Shown piece by piece: positions 23,801 through 35,162 of a stretch of 64,000 nt of DNA. This DNA comes from Irpex lacteus (Eukaryota; Basidiomycota; Agaricomycetes; Polyporales; Irpicaceae). Both the position numbers and the translations under genes were made by a program. The stretch covers positions 1,860,001 to 1,924,000 of the forward strand of contig MQVO02000004.1 in assembly GCA_001986395.2 (NCBI GenBank), given 5' to 3'. How positions within the stretch are numbered: position 1 is the stretch's first letter; every line of letters begins with the position of its first letter. Below the pieces are notes generated by a model. The model was given only the letters and a program-made list of their open reading frames with translations. It was not told where the DNA came from and made no database searches.

Positions 23801-24667
23801 ACGCGGCAGCCTACCTCGCACTGCACATAACGCCGCAGGCCAACGGCTACTTCGAGGTTCACCCATTCCTTCACTTCCATTTCCTCCTCCCACTAACATC
23901 GTATGGTAGGGCACATGGATCTGGCTCGCAGACCACAACCTCGACAACGGCCACTCCGAGCAAATATCCCTCTACAGCGGACGCGGCCTCCTCTCCGAAT
24001 CCAAAGGCCCCGTGTGGCTCGTCGGGACCGCCAGCGAACACCATGTTATCTACCAGTACTATCTTAATGGAGCGGAGGACCATTATATGGGGTTGATACA
24101 GACCGAGAGCGTATGTCCTTTGCTCCCCTCCTTCAAACCCGTGAATGCACCGCTGATCGATTGCGTGGATAATTATAACTAGCCATACTGGCAACCCAAC
24201 CCACCCCTCCCAGCCCCCTTCACCCTCTCCCCAGCCTTCTCAGACCCCTCCACACCCGGGCAGAAATCCGCCTGGGGCCTCATCGTCAGAAAATCAAAAC
24301 GCATAACAGTCTTCGGCGCGGGCCTCTATAGTTTCTTCGACAATTACACCCAGGCGTGCATTGATAGCAAGTCGTGTCAGTCGCAGGTGCTTGACGTCGA
24401 TGGTGGTGGTGGTGGTGGTGGTGGAGAGGGTGGTAGGGAGGGGGAGAGTGAGAGTGAGAGTGAGGAGGTGAGGGTGTATAGTTTGTCGACGGTTGGTGTA
24501 AGTTTGCAGGTTGGTGTTGGTGGGAGGGGTGCTGTGCCGGCTGGGCAGAATCAGAATGGGTTCCAGGTGAGTCATGGTTGTTTTGCTTGTGAGAGAGAAG
24601 GATGGTTGAGCGGTGTGTTGACGGGTTGGGTTGTTTGTAGGATACTGTTACGTTTTGGAGTCCGTGA
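20896..24667 (+). CDS. Secreted GH55 exo-beta-1,3-glucanase, very intron-rich
   Basis: Glycoside hydrolase 55 (two right-handed beta-helix, pectate-lyase-like domains) acting on beta-1,3-glucan. ATG 20896 begins a signal peptide (MLFVSQALSTFFLVALI...). First helix: VFRNVKDFGAKGDGKTDDTA, VVYIPSG, IVGDAKNPPTLLAGKNFTGL, then GFMGDLVFNGGNIGLHVGNQ, FTVRNLTVNNANTAVKCIWN, WGWTFQDVNINNCSIGFAL. Second helix: QFVSVKSEGAKGDGQSDDTK, KIIFLDAGVYYITDTLCIHA, AYLALHITPQANGYFEGTWI, LADHNLDNGHSEQISLYSGR and a terminal QDTVTFWSP. Roughly 20 exons. Five consecutive ones are 22169-22186, 22284-22314, 22373-22413, 22483-22506 and 22573-22596 (18, 31, 41, 24 and 24 bases). A poly-Gly/Glu-Ser insertion sits near the C-terminus. 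Confidence 0.9.
24401..24471 (+). repeat. TGG trinucleotide run and GAGAGT repeats in GH55 coding sequence
   Basis: A (TGG)n run at about 24401-24424, then G-rich sequence and GAGAGT/GTGAGA repeats to about 24471. In the coding frame this gives a run of eight glycines followed by E/S alternation, inside the last large exon of the GH55 gene. It is probably slippage-prone and surface exposed. Confidence 0.8.
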
Positions 24668-24931
24668 GCGGGACGGTGAGGATGGGAGCAATAATATTGC
24701 TGGTGGATTAGTAGTGGAGGAAGGAAAGGAATCGGACTATGTTGTTGGAATGAGTAGTCTCCATGTAAATTAGTCAAACAATGCCATATTCTTGTACTAA
24801 ATCCGGACAGACCCTTTCGAATGTAAATGACAACGATAATACATTGCGTTGAGGATATCTTCTCCCAAAATCATGCAGTACATACATTAAACTCAGTACA
24901 TAGCTTTAAAATTACACCTCTTCCTCCCCAA

Positions 24932-26114
24932 TCACGTCTCCTCAAACACCCTCCCCCTCCCCGCACTCCACTTCTCAAGCACCTTCCCCCCAAGCCCCGT
25001 CGGCTGACTAAACGCAACCTCTCCCCTCTTCGGATCCAGCGGACACCCGAGTATGAACGTCTGTGCTGCGGCAGTGAGCAGGCGGGAGCCGACGCCGAGG
25101 CGGCGGTGAGTGGAGGAGACGAAGAGGCGGGAGATGCCTAGGGGGGTGGGGAGGGGGGTTGGGAGGAGGGTTAGGGAGGTTGAGTCTGTAGGGTCTAGGG
25201 TGGGTGGGGGCTTGGGATCCGACTCTGTTGAGGTTGGGTCGCCTGGTGGTGTGTTGTCGCTGTTACTGTCGGGTTGGGAAGGAGAGGGGGTGGGAGAGGG
25301 AGCTATGGCCATGGCGGTGGATATGCGCTGTGCGATCACGCATCCTATGATCTTCTCCTTGTGTGTGCTGCTAGACGACGGAGAACCAGATGAGAGCAGA
25401 AATAGGTACGCTTTGGATGCTTTGAGTGTTTGGGGGGTGAGTGCTGGTGCTGATAGTGTGATGTTGACCGATTCGAGGAGGGTGGTAAGCTACGGATAGT
25501 GCCAGTCAATGTCTCGTACAATATTTATCAAGACGCATAGACAGATAGTATACCTTTGCGCCAATCTTCCCACCAACATCCGCCCTAAAACACACAATCC
25601 GTCCCTTCGTCCCATTCCTCAACTTGATCCCACCCTCCACCTCCTCAACGCCAACCTTCCCACTCTTCCACTCCCTCTCCTCCTCCTTCCCCCACTCCAT
25701 CCCCCTCTGGACGCGCGCACAATGCGCGCGATGCAACGCCTCGTCGTCCGGTGCGCCCCTAGTATACGTGAGCGAGCACAACGAACATGACCGCAAGACG
25801 GTGGTGTCGAGCGAGAAATGCAGTTGAGTGAGCTGTTTCTGGCCTCCTGAGTCCTTGGTGGTGCTCTTCTTTGGTTTCTTCTGTTGTTGTGGAGTTCCAA
25901 AGCGGCCTGTGAAGTAGCTGGACGAGTTGGAGCCTAGTGAGAGACGCTTCTTCGTCGGTGGCAGGTTCTGAATGGACGAATCGTCGAGATGTGTGCGTTT
26001 GCGGGTGGAAGAGCCAGAAGGGGATGGAGTGGAAGAGGAAGAGGACGCTTCTGAGGGCAAGATCTGGGATTCCCTTGTAGCCTTTGAGGCATATGTCCGC
26101 TTTGTCGACGACAT
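24932..26114 (-). CDS. ECO1: Sister-chromatid cohesion acetyltransferase ECO1
   Basis: Nuclear acetyltransferase of the Eco1/Ctf7/ESCO family, which acetylates cohesin SMC3 in S phase. Exon 1 (from ATG 26114) encodes a basic Ser-rich N-terminus with PPTKKRLSLGSNSSSYF, then a PIP-box-like QLTQLHF and the family zinc finger CSLCSLTYTRGAPDDEALHR followed by AHCARV. Exon 2, after an intron ending CGTAG, has ESVNITLSAPALTPQTLKAS, KIIGCVIAQRI, then the acetyl-CoA loop ISRLFVSSTHRRLGVGSRLL and the ESCO-specific end AFSQPTGLGGKVLEKW. A Ser/Pro/Thr/Asp insertion of about 55 residues separates IGCVIAQ from ISRLFV and is longer than I expect for the family. Start chosen as the first ATG of the open frame, giving MSSTKRTY. 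Confidence 0.92.
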
Positions 26115-26273
26115 CCTTCTCCTGCCAGATGGATCTGTATGTTGGGTGTCGCTGGAGTAACTTGCAAGCAACGCGTATTCAGATCAGACGCCCTGTAAAC
26201 GCGACACGCACACGTGATAGACGCGCTGAGTACTCTATTTACACTGAATCATTCTACCTTCTCGTAACTTCAA

Positions 26274-26345
26274 TCCGATATGGTGTAGTGGCTAACATTA
26301 TCGCCTCTCACGCGATAGCCCGGGGTTCGATTCCCCGTGTCGGAA
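26274..26345 (+). tRNA. tRNA-Glu(CUC)
   Basis: Intronless cloverleaf. Acceptor TCCGATA pairs with TGTCGGA (one G-U), then discriminator A. The D region TGGTGTAGTGGCTAACA is typical of eukaryotic tRNA-Glu. Anticodon arm ATCGC-CTCTCAC-GCGAT has anticodon CUC. T arm is CGGGG-TTCGATT-CCCCG. The internal promoter boxes are intact. It reads codon GAG. Confidence 0.95.
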
Positions 26346-26822
26346 AATTGAGGTCGGTCAAAATGTTTTGTGCGCACTTTTTGCACGCTGAACAAAATCG
26401 AGAACGTACGCCACCTATGGCATATCATCCCTCCTGAGCCCTCAAATTCTTGTGTTTTACGCCACCTTTTTGACCACCTTGTGTCCGAGTGTGTAGGCCC
26501 ATCCGTGTTTCATGTATGCACGTCTGAGCCCAACATTGGCAACTCATTGCGACATGTCTTGCAAATTGCGTTTATTCATTCTGAGATAGTTGACTATTAT
26601 GCTCTTCGTTTCTTGTTTCAACGTACTCTATTCCAAATCAGCTGCAGGTGTGCACTGCTCACTTAATCGAATCATGTAACATTGAACACTAATACTACAA
26701 CTAGAATACAAAGCAAATACGCATGGGTAAGTACAACAACCAAAAACCTGAACCCTCCATAAATTTCCCGAGTCATGAGAGCCATTTTGACTATCGCGGT
26801 ACATGAAAGACGATACGAGAGC
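26346..26822. other. Intergenic, tRNA-Glu / GLT1 3' end
   Basis: About 480 bases. A short T-containing tract follows the tRNA (26361-26381), as expected for Pol III termination. The rest looks like the GLT1 3' flank. No gene seen. Confidence 0.4.
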
Positions 26823-29800
26823 TTAAGCTTCGACAGAAACAACCTGGCCGGCGTTGGTAAGCGTGCTCGAAGGAGGAATGAAGTTGCGCTGTTTGATACC
26901 GCCATCAATGGGAAGACGAGTAGAACCACCGCTCAGCCAGGCATCGACCTCAGCAGCAGCACCACGACCCTCCCTAAAAGAAGTAGGACATGTCAGAGGA
27001 TATCCACCACGCATCCAACAACACACTCACTTGATACCCCAGACGATGAGAGACTGGCCACGACGGCAATCACCAGCAGCGAACACGCCGTCGACACTGG
27101 TCGTGTACTTCTTGGGAGGCGTCTGAATGTTCGACCTAGCGTCCTGCTTGATATCCAGGTTCTTGATGATGTCGCTCTCGGGGCCAAGGAAACCAAGCGC
27201 GAGGAAGACGAGCTGGGCAGGGAAGAATTTCTCGGATCCCGGTACTTCCTCCATCTTCCAGCGTCCACCGCTGTCCTTGGTCCATTCAACGCGGACGGTG
27301 TTCAAGCCCTTCAGCTTGCCATCCTCGACGACGAAATCCTTGGTAGAGATGCAGTACTCGCGAGGATCTACGTAAGAGACCATTAAGCTTCCAGCGTTAT
27401 CGTATCCGACTATTCGACTCACCATTGCCGAAGTGGGCAGCAACTTCGGTGTGACCGTAATCGGTACGGAAGATCCTGTAAAAGCCGCGTTCAATAAAGG
27501 ACCCACACTCTGGAGATAAGCACACTCACCTCGGCCACTGCGGCCAGGGGTTATCATGGCCACGCCCGGCGGGAGGCTTGGGCAACAACTCAAAGTTGGT
27601 GACCGACTTCGCGCCGTGGCGCATGGCAGTTCCGATACAGTCGTTTCCAGTATCACCACCACCGATAACGATGACGTCCTTGCCCTTAGCACTGATGTAG
27701 CTCCCGTTTTCAAGCTCCGAATCAAGCAAAGACTTCGTGTTCAGCTACACCATATGCGTTAGCCTCGCGTTCATAATTTTGATTAAGACAGTGACTTACC
27801 TGGAGGTACTCCATGGCAAAGTGGATACCGTCGGCCTCGCGGTTGGGGATCTTGAGGTCGCGTGGCCATGTCGCACCCGTGCAGATAACGACAGCATCGT
27901 TCTGGGCTCGAATCTCATTAACGTCGACATCACGTCCCACATGGGCATTAGGGATGAACGTCTAAAGGGGTTTATCGCTATCGTCAATAAAGGTTCTGAC
28001 CACTCAATTCGGTGTAATGAGACATACCACTCCCTCTGCGGCCATCAGATCCAAACGACGCTGGACGACGCCCTTATCCAGCTTCATGCTAATCGTTGAC
28101 GTAAAAGTCAGCTCAATGCAACGGTCGGCGAATTAAGAAGGGAGATAAGACTTACTTCGGAATACCGTACATTAGGAGACCGCCCATACGGTCGTTGCGA
28201 TCGTAGACCGTCACACTGTGGCCGGCTTTATTCAACTGATCAGCGCATGCGAGACCCGCAGGGCCAGATCCTATGATAGCCACTCTGCGCCCTGTACGGA
28301 ACTTCGGCGGGTTAGGAGCCATCCAGCCCATCTCGAAGCCCTGATTGACAATATATTAGAACGTGGACGATATTGGACGAAGCAATTATGAAGCCGCGAA
28401 CCTTGTCGATGATCGCACACTCGATGCTCTTGATGCCCACAGGCTGTTCATTGATACCGAGAACACAGGCACCTTCACATGGCGCAGGGCAGACACGTCC
28501 CGTAAACTCTGGGAAGTTATTGGTCAACAGAAGACGGTTAAGCGCATCCTGCCATTGGCCCTTGAAGACGAGGTCATTCCACTTCGGGATAACGTTGGAA
28601 ATCGGGCAACCAGTATCAGACTGACAGAACGGTACACCGCAGTCCATACAACGAGCAGATTGGTAGCTGAGCTCTGACTCGGTCAACCGGTGAGAAATCT
28701 CCTTCCAATCCTTGACACGTTTTCTCGGAGGACGATAAGGTTCCGTGAGCCGAGTGTACTTCATGAAGCCCCTGGTCTTATCAAGCTTCTTCAGGCGTTG
28801 CTTTTGGGTATTATCGTCCAACAGGGAGTCTTCGACGTCGCCTACGAGCGGCTCGATACGACTTCTTGAAGCAGCACGGCTCGTCAATGCCGAGGGCACA
28901 CCCTTGTGCAGAACGTCTTCGATTCCCTCTTCAACGAGATTGACCTGGCTAGCGGTACGGGACGGGACAAGATCGATAATGCTCTGACGCATCTTCTCCT
29001 CTTTAGCCTTCGCAGCCTCCTCCTCGAGAACACGTTTATAGTCAAAGGGCATGACACGGACGAACAGGGGGAGCAAGTGGTGGAAGTCGTGCAGGACGCG
29101 GTCAGCGACCTCGGATCCGGTGTAGTGACGATGGTCCTCGATGAGGCCGCGCAGCTCGGCGATCTCGCGAGGGTCCGTGACCTTGCCCAGCTCGACCATC
29201 TCCTGGTTAACCTTCGACGCAAAGGTATGCGCAGTGTCCAAGACGTATGCGATTCCACCGCTCATGCCAGCAGCGAAGTTACGGCCAGTGCTTCCCAAGA
29301 CAACCACACGTCCACCGGTCATGTACTCGCAACCGTGATCACCAGTGCCCTCGACGACAGCGTTCGCTCCAGAGTTACGAACGGCGAATCGCTCGGCGGC
29401 AATACCACGGATGAAGGCCTCTCCAGAAGTGGCGCCGTAGAGACAGACATTGCCGATGATGATGTTCTCCTCCGCTTTGAACTTGGACTGTTTAGGAGGG
29501 TACACGATGAGGCGACCACCAGAGAGACCCTTGCCGACGTAGTCGTTGGCGTCACCCTCGAGCTCGATAGTGATACCAGGGGCGAGGAAGGCACCGAGAG
29601 ACTGGCCAGCGGATCCCTTCATGCTGATGTGGATAGTATCCTTAGGAAGACCCTCTTCGCCGTACATCTTCGAAACACGGTAAGAGAGAGAAGTACCCAG
29701 AGCACGGTCAGTATTGGTGACATCACATTCGACGTGGACAGGAAGACCCTTGGTGAGCGCAGGCTCCGACTCGTCGATGAATTTGTTGTCGAGGCGAATA

Positions 29801-32800
29801 TAGAGCTTGTGGTCTTGGGCACGGACACGGTAAGTCGCAGCTCCAGGACGCATCTGCCAGGCGGGTTTGAGAACGGCGGAGAGATCGAGGTGAGCAGTCT
29901 TCGGGGTGCGGCGCTTCTCGTCGACCTTGAGCATGTCAGCGCGACCGACCATCTCGTTGATGGTGCGGAAGCCGAGCTTAGCCATGATAGCGCGGAGGTC
30001 TTCAGCAAGGTAATAGAAGAAATTGATGACCTGCTCAGGCTGACCAGCGAACTTCGCGCGAAGCTGGGGATCCTGAGTCGCGATACCAACAGGGCAAGTG
30101 TTTACTAAAAATAGATCGATAACCAACGATAACTGAGGAACGTAGGAGATACTTACAGTGGCACTTCCTCATCATGATGCATCCCATGGCGATCAAGGGC
30201 GTCGTAGCGAAACCCCATTCCTCAGCACCAAGCATGCAGGCGATAGCGATATCACGGCCAGTACGGACCTGACCATCGGTCTGAACGGTGACACGACCAC
30301 GAAGATCGTTGAGAACGAGAGTCTGATGCGTCTCCGCCAAACCGAGCTCCCAAGGAAGACCAGCATACTTGATACCCGTCCATCGAGAGGCACCAGTACC
30401 TCCGTCGTGTCCAGAGATGAGAATGTGATCGGCCTTTGCCTTCGCGACACCACTGGCAACGATACCGACTCCGACCTCAGAGACGAGCTTAACGGAGACG
30501 CGAGCTCGGGGGTTCGAGCACTTGAGATCGTAAATGAGCTGTTTGAGATCCTCGATGGAGTAGATGTCGTGGTGAGGAGGGGGCGAGATGAGACCAACAC
30601 CAGCGGTAGAGTGACGAGTGCGAGCGATGGAAGTGGAAACCTTGTGCCCTGGCAATTCACCTCCCTCGCCAGGCTTCGCGCCCTGCGCCATCTTGATTTG
30701 CAGCTCGTCGGCATCTGCGAGGTAGTTAGAAGTAACACCGAACCGACCGGAAGCGACCTGCTTGATGGCTGAGCGCATGGTGTCGCCGTTGGGAAGGACG
30801 TTAGAACGCTCAGCGTCCTCACCACCTTCGCCAGTGTTCGATTTACCACCAAGACGGTTCATGGCAACAGCGAGGGTCGAGTGAGCCTCCATGGAGATAG
30901 AACCGTAAGACATAGCTCCGGTCACGAAACGACGGACGATCTCGTTCCATGGCTCGACTTGCTCGATAGGAATGGGTGTCGCGTTCTCGAAGCGGAACTC
31001 AAGGAGGCCACGCAGATGAACAGCCTGAGCCTGGTCGTTGGCGTTCTTGGCATAGGCATCGTACGCTGTCTGGTTCTTCTCGCGAACGGCATCCTGAAGG
31101 TACGCGATTCCAGACGGGTCATTGATGTGCGCCTCACCGCCGGAGCGCCAGTGATACTCTCCAGACTCGGGCATACCCGGTGGAATGATGGTTTCCCGAG
31201 AGGGCCAGCCACGTTCATGCATCTCAAACGCGTCCATGGCCAGGAGATCGAAAGTCGCTCCTTGCACGCGGCTAGCAGTACCTGCGAAGCATTTCTCGAC
31301 TACCTCGGCGTGAAGACCGATGGCCTCGAAAATCTGGGCACCCTTGTACGACTGCAGCGTGGAGATACCCATCTTGGACATGACCTTGAGAATACCCCCA
31401 TCGACCGAGTGGCGATAGTTGTCGATGAGCTCATCGACCGTCTTGTTACCCTTCACTCTTTAGAACGAGATGTATCAGTAACCAGAGACAATCGGCCTGG
31501 CATGTGTACGTACAATCCTTCACGGGCAATCTTGTGAATAGACTCCATCACGAGCCAAGGGCAGATGGCGTCGGCGCCGTAGCCCAAGAGCACGCAGAGG
31601 TGCTGAACTTCCCGAGCCTCCCCTGTCTCAATCATCAGGGCGACCTTGGCACGCTTCTTCTGAGCGACAAGGTGATGGTGTACACCACCACACGCCACCA
31701 ACGCGGAAAGCGGTAGACGGGTGGGACCAGTCTCGCGATCAGAAAGAATGATGACCTTAACCCCATCCTCGATCGCCTCCATAGCCTCGCTCTGAACGCG
31801 CTCGAGGGCAGTCTTGTATCCAGGCAAGCCATGCTCCTTGGGGAAAGTGATATCGATGACCCGAGACGGCCACGTACCATACGCAGCCTTGAGGTTCTTC
31901 ATCGCGTTCATTTCCTCCATGGTAAGGATAGGTGAGGTGAGAAGGATACGGTGGCACTGTTCGGGCTTCATCTCAAGGAGATTGCCTTCGGGGCCGACGT
32001 AAGCCTCGAGAGACATGACAATGGACTCTCGGATTGGGTCAATAGGCGGGTTCGTGACTTGAGCGAAGAGTTGGCGGAAATAATCGTAGATGAGACGAGG
32101 CTGGGTTGACATGCATGCAAGAGGAGCGTCGTTTCCCATGGAGCCTAGAGCCTCCTTGCCGTCCGTGACCATGGGGAGCATGAGCAAGTTGAGCTGCTCG
32201 ACAGTGAAGCCGAAAGCGAGAAGCTTCGGGTCGGTGCTGAGGGAGTGTTCGTCGATCTTCGGAGCAACGGAGAGTGTTCGCTTGACACGCTTGACGATGG
32301 TCGGAACCTCGAGCATATAGCTTTCGATCCATGAAGCGAAGTTTTGCTTACGAGCAGTATTGCGCTTAAGCTCCTTGTCATCGACGATACGTCCCTCCTC
32401 AGTGTCGACGAGAAGCATACGACCGGGCTTCAGACGGCCCTTCGAGACAACAATCTCGGGAGGAATGTAGATAGCTCCAACTTCCGATGCGCAAACGATG
32501 ATATCCTCGCTCGTGACCACATACCGGCAAGGGCGCAAGCCATTGCGGTCGAGGTTCGCGCCGCAGTAGCGGCCGTCGCTGAAGGCGAAAAGTGCGGGGC
32601 CATCCCACGGTTCCTGAAGACAAGATGCCCATTTGTAGAACGCCTTCTTCTCAGGTTCCATGATGTCATTATTCTGCCATGCCTCAGGGATGAGCATCAT
32701 GACGGCTTCCGGAAGCGTGAGGACGCCATTGACTACGAGGAGCTCCAGCACGTTGTCGAAGGCCGCGGAGTCAGAGCCTCCCGACTCAATGATAGGGTAT

Positions 32801-33909
32801 AAGAGATCAAGCTGGTCCCCGAATGAAGAGGACTGGAGCACACCCTCACGGGCACGCATCCAATTCTTGTTTCCTCGGACGGTGTTAATCTCACCTGCAA
32901 CGCTAAATCAGCATCCGAGATTTCATGTGAACGCGATGGAAACAACCTACCATTATGGGCCGCCCATCTCATGGGTTGCGCACGATCCCAGCTAGGGAAT
33001 GTATTCGTAGAGAAACGAGAGTGAACAAGGGCGAAGTGAGCGCGATACAGCGCATGGTTGAGGTCGTGATAGTAATTGTACACTTGCGGAGGGGAGAGTT
33101 GGCCCTTGTAAACGATATTCTTGGACGAAAGAGAGCATACATAGAAGCCCTTAGCGAGAGTGCTTGGATAATTGCAAATAGATTAAGCTTAAGCTATTCT
33201 TTGAGGTAAAAGCGGAAAAGACGAACATAGAGTGAGTAGCATGCTTGCGAAGAACGTACAGCTGACGTTCGAACTGTTTCGCATCGAACGCACCACCACG
33301 AGGGGTGTTGCCGTCCCCGTACGCAGAACGCAGAACAACAAAGGGCTGCAAGATAGCTGGCTCCTTGCTGGCGGCAGCGGGACCGAGGATGGTACCGTCA
33401 GTCGGAACCTCTCTCCATCCAAGCACTCTAAGACCATGGTCTCCTGCGAGCTTCGAGAACGTCGCTTGCTGCCTCTGAAGGCCGACGGGGTCGTTGGGCT
33501 TGAAGAAGACATTACCGACGGCGTACTGACCGGGCTCGGGAAGTTCGCAGCCGATCTCCCTCTCAGCCTCACGCTTGAAGAATAGATGAGGGATACCGGT
33601 CATGACTCCGGCACCATCACCATCTCGACTGTCTGCACCTGTGGCACCACGATGTGTCATAGCACACAACAGTTGACGAGCATCGGAGACGATCTTGTGG
33701 GATTGTTCACCCTTGATGTGACAGATAAAACCTACACCACAGGAATCTTTCTCGTACTCGTTATCGTACAGACCCTGACTGGCTGGTAGAGTGCCTGCCC
33801 AAGAGGCAGGGTCGCGCTGAACGGCGTCGAAGCCGTTCTGGGCATAATTTTCGGATTCAGAGACGGTATTCTGTAAGACAGGCGTTGTAGAAAGAGAGTC
33901 AGAGGCCAT
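26823..33909 (-). CDS. GLT1: NADH-dependent glutamate synthase (GOGAT), fused alpha-beta
   Basis: Largest gene here, about 2,100 residues, a single-chain GOGAT converting glutamine plus 2-oxoglutarate to two glutamates. The first 56 residues form a likely cleaved propeptide. Cys57 in EKDSCGVGF becomes the N-terminal nucleophile of the class II glutaminase domain ([18 protein letters not shown]). Central and FMN domains follow: [59 protein letters not shown]. Splicing at about 30100-30154 joins CIMMRKC to [12 protein letters not shown], the 3Fe-4S cluster. The GXGXG-type C-terminal helix is [19 protein letters not shown]. The beta part has [20 protein letters not shown] and [15 protein letters not shown] (4Fe-4S), then FAD and NAD folds. 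It ends QVVSVEA, TAA at 26823. Several short introns are unresolved. Confidence 0.96.
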
Positions 33910-35162
33910 AGAACGCGAGCAAGGACCTGTACACGACGATGGGCGATGGCGAAGAGATGAAGATGGTGGTGGGTGTCGTGGTGAGAGGTGAAGTCCGTCG
34001 AGAAAACTTCAAAGAGGCAAAGGTCGTCGCTGGTTTGGACTGGAGTCACTTTGAATGAACTCCTCCGGAGGCTCGTGCGGCGAAAGTCCGGTCTCTATCT
34101 ACGGACCGATCTCAGGATAAGATTTAATGGAGCGCTATCAATCTACAACCAATCATATCTCTCTGATTCCACTCGGTTCGCCCGCACGGAGCCCCGGCCG
34201 CTCCGGCTGGCAGTTTTCGACTCCGCGAACGTCTCTTAGGCTGGTTCAACTCGTCTGTGAACCGATTCGGATGGGTAGACCGTCCTGCCGATCCTCGTGC
34301 CTGATCACAGACACAAAATGCTGATCGCATTTGCGAGACTTGGAAGGAACCGAACTCGGGAAGACCTCAGCCTACTAGCAGGAGGTCCAGTTAGGTCCTA
34401 GCCAAAGAAGCAATTGGAGGAGGAAGCAGACTTGGCTGATGCCCTCAGGTATATGTAGAAGAATGCGCTGAGAGTCTCGTGGCATAGATGGCTACCAAAC
34501 ATACCAGTTCTCACCCCTCTGACTGCAGCGCCTTGCTTCCCAGCCTCAGGCCCGAGGATGCGGGAAAGCTCAATCGCGAGGACGGCAGCACGCATCAATG
34601 GCACGCCTACCTTCGAAATGCATAAGTGATGAAGTGGAACTGTTCAATGCGGTACCATTGGCTTCGGCGACACATGGCGCGGGCACATGTTGAAACATGC
34701 CCTCTGAGAAGCTATGTTGTCCATGTAGAGGTCGCCGTCCGAGACATGGCATTGGACAACGAATGCTAAACGAGCTTCACACACGGCCACGAGGAGGATT
34801 AACCCCAGATCGCCATCGAAGTAGCTTCCTATGAGATCTCTCTCGAGGTAGACTCGTGTAGTAGATACGATATGCGTCATAAACTCACCCGCGAATGCAC
34901 ACATCTAGACCTGCCTTCCGGCTTCCGTTCTTTAGAAGATCAAGATGTCAGTTTGCATACATCGATGACGTACAGTTTGTCACCAAGCCCGACTACACGG
35001 AGTTTTTTGCCATTCCTATCATCCGAGGAGTGGAAGCAGAAAGATGAATAACACGCTCTGCTATACACCGCTACAATGCTAATGACAGCGAGAAAATGGG
35101 GGAAGAGACGACGATCCGAGTTAGCACTTTTGCTTTGAATCGTCGACCTGGGAATATTCTCG
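33910..35162. other. GLT1 upstream region with a doubtful small minus-strand ORF
   Basis: About 1.25 kb between the LST8 3' end and the GLT1 start. It must hold the GLT1 promoter. On the minus strand, an ATG at 34904 opens 86 codons, and a nearby frame (about 34604-34500) reads LMRAAVLAIELSRILGPEAG, which looks protein-like. I could not join these into a convincing gene and recognise no family. A small uncharacterised gene or a remnant is possible. Confidence 0.3.

Noticed and set aside
28906..30108. 400-codon plus-strand ORF inside GLT1
   Set aside because: It is the antisense of a codon-biased GLT1 exon. The opposite strand has all the glutamate synthase motifs.
34644..34904. 86-codon minus-strand ORF as a definite gene
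   Set aside because: It has an ATG but no family match, and I could not join it to the neighbouring protein-like segment. Mentioned only as a doubtful ORF.
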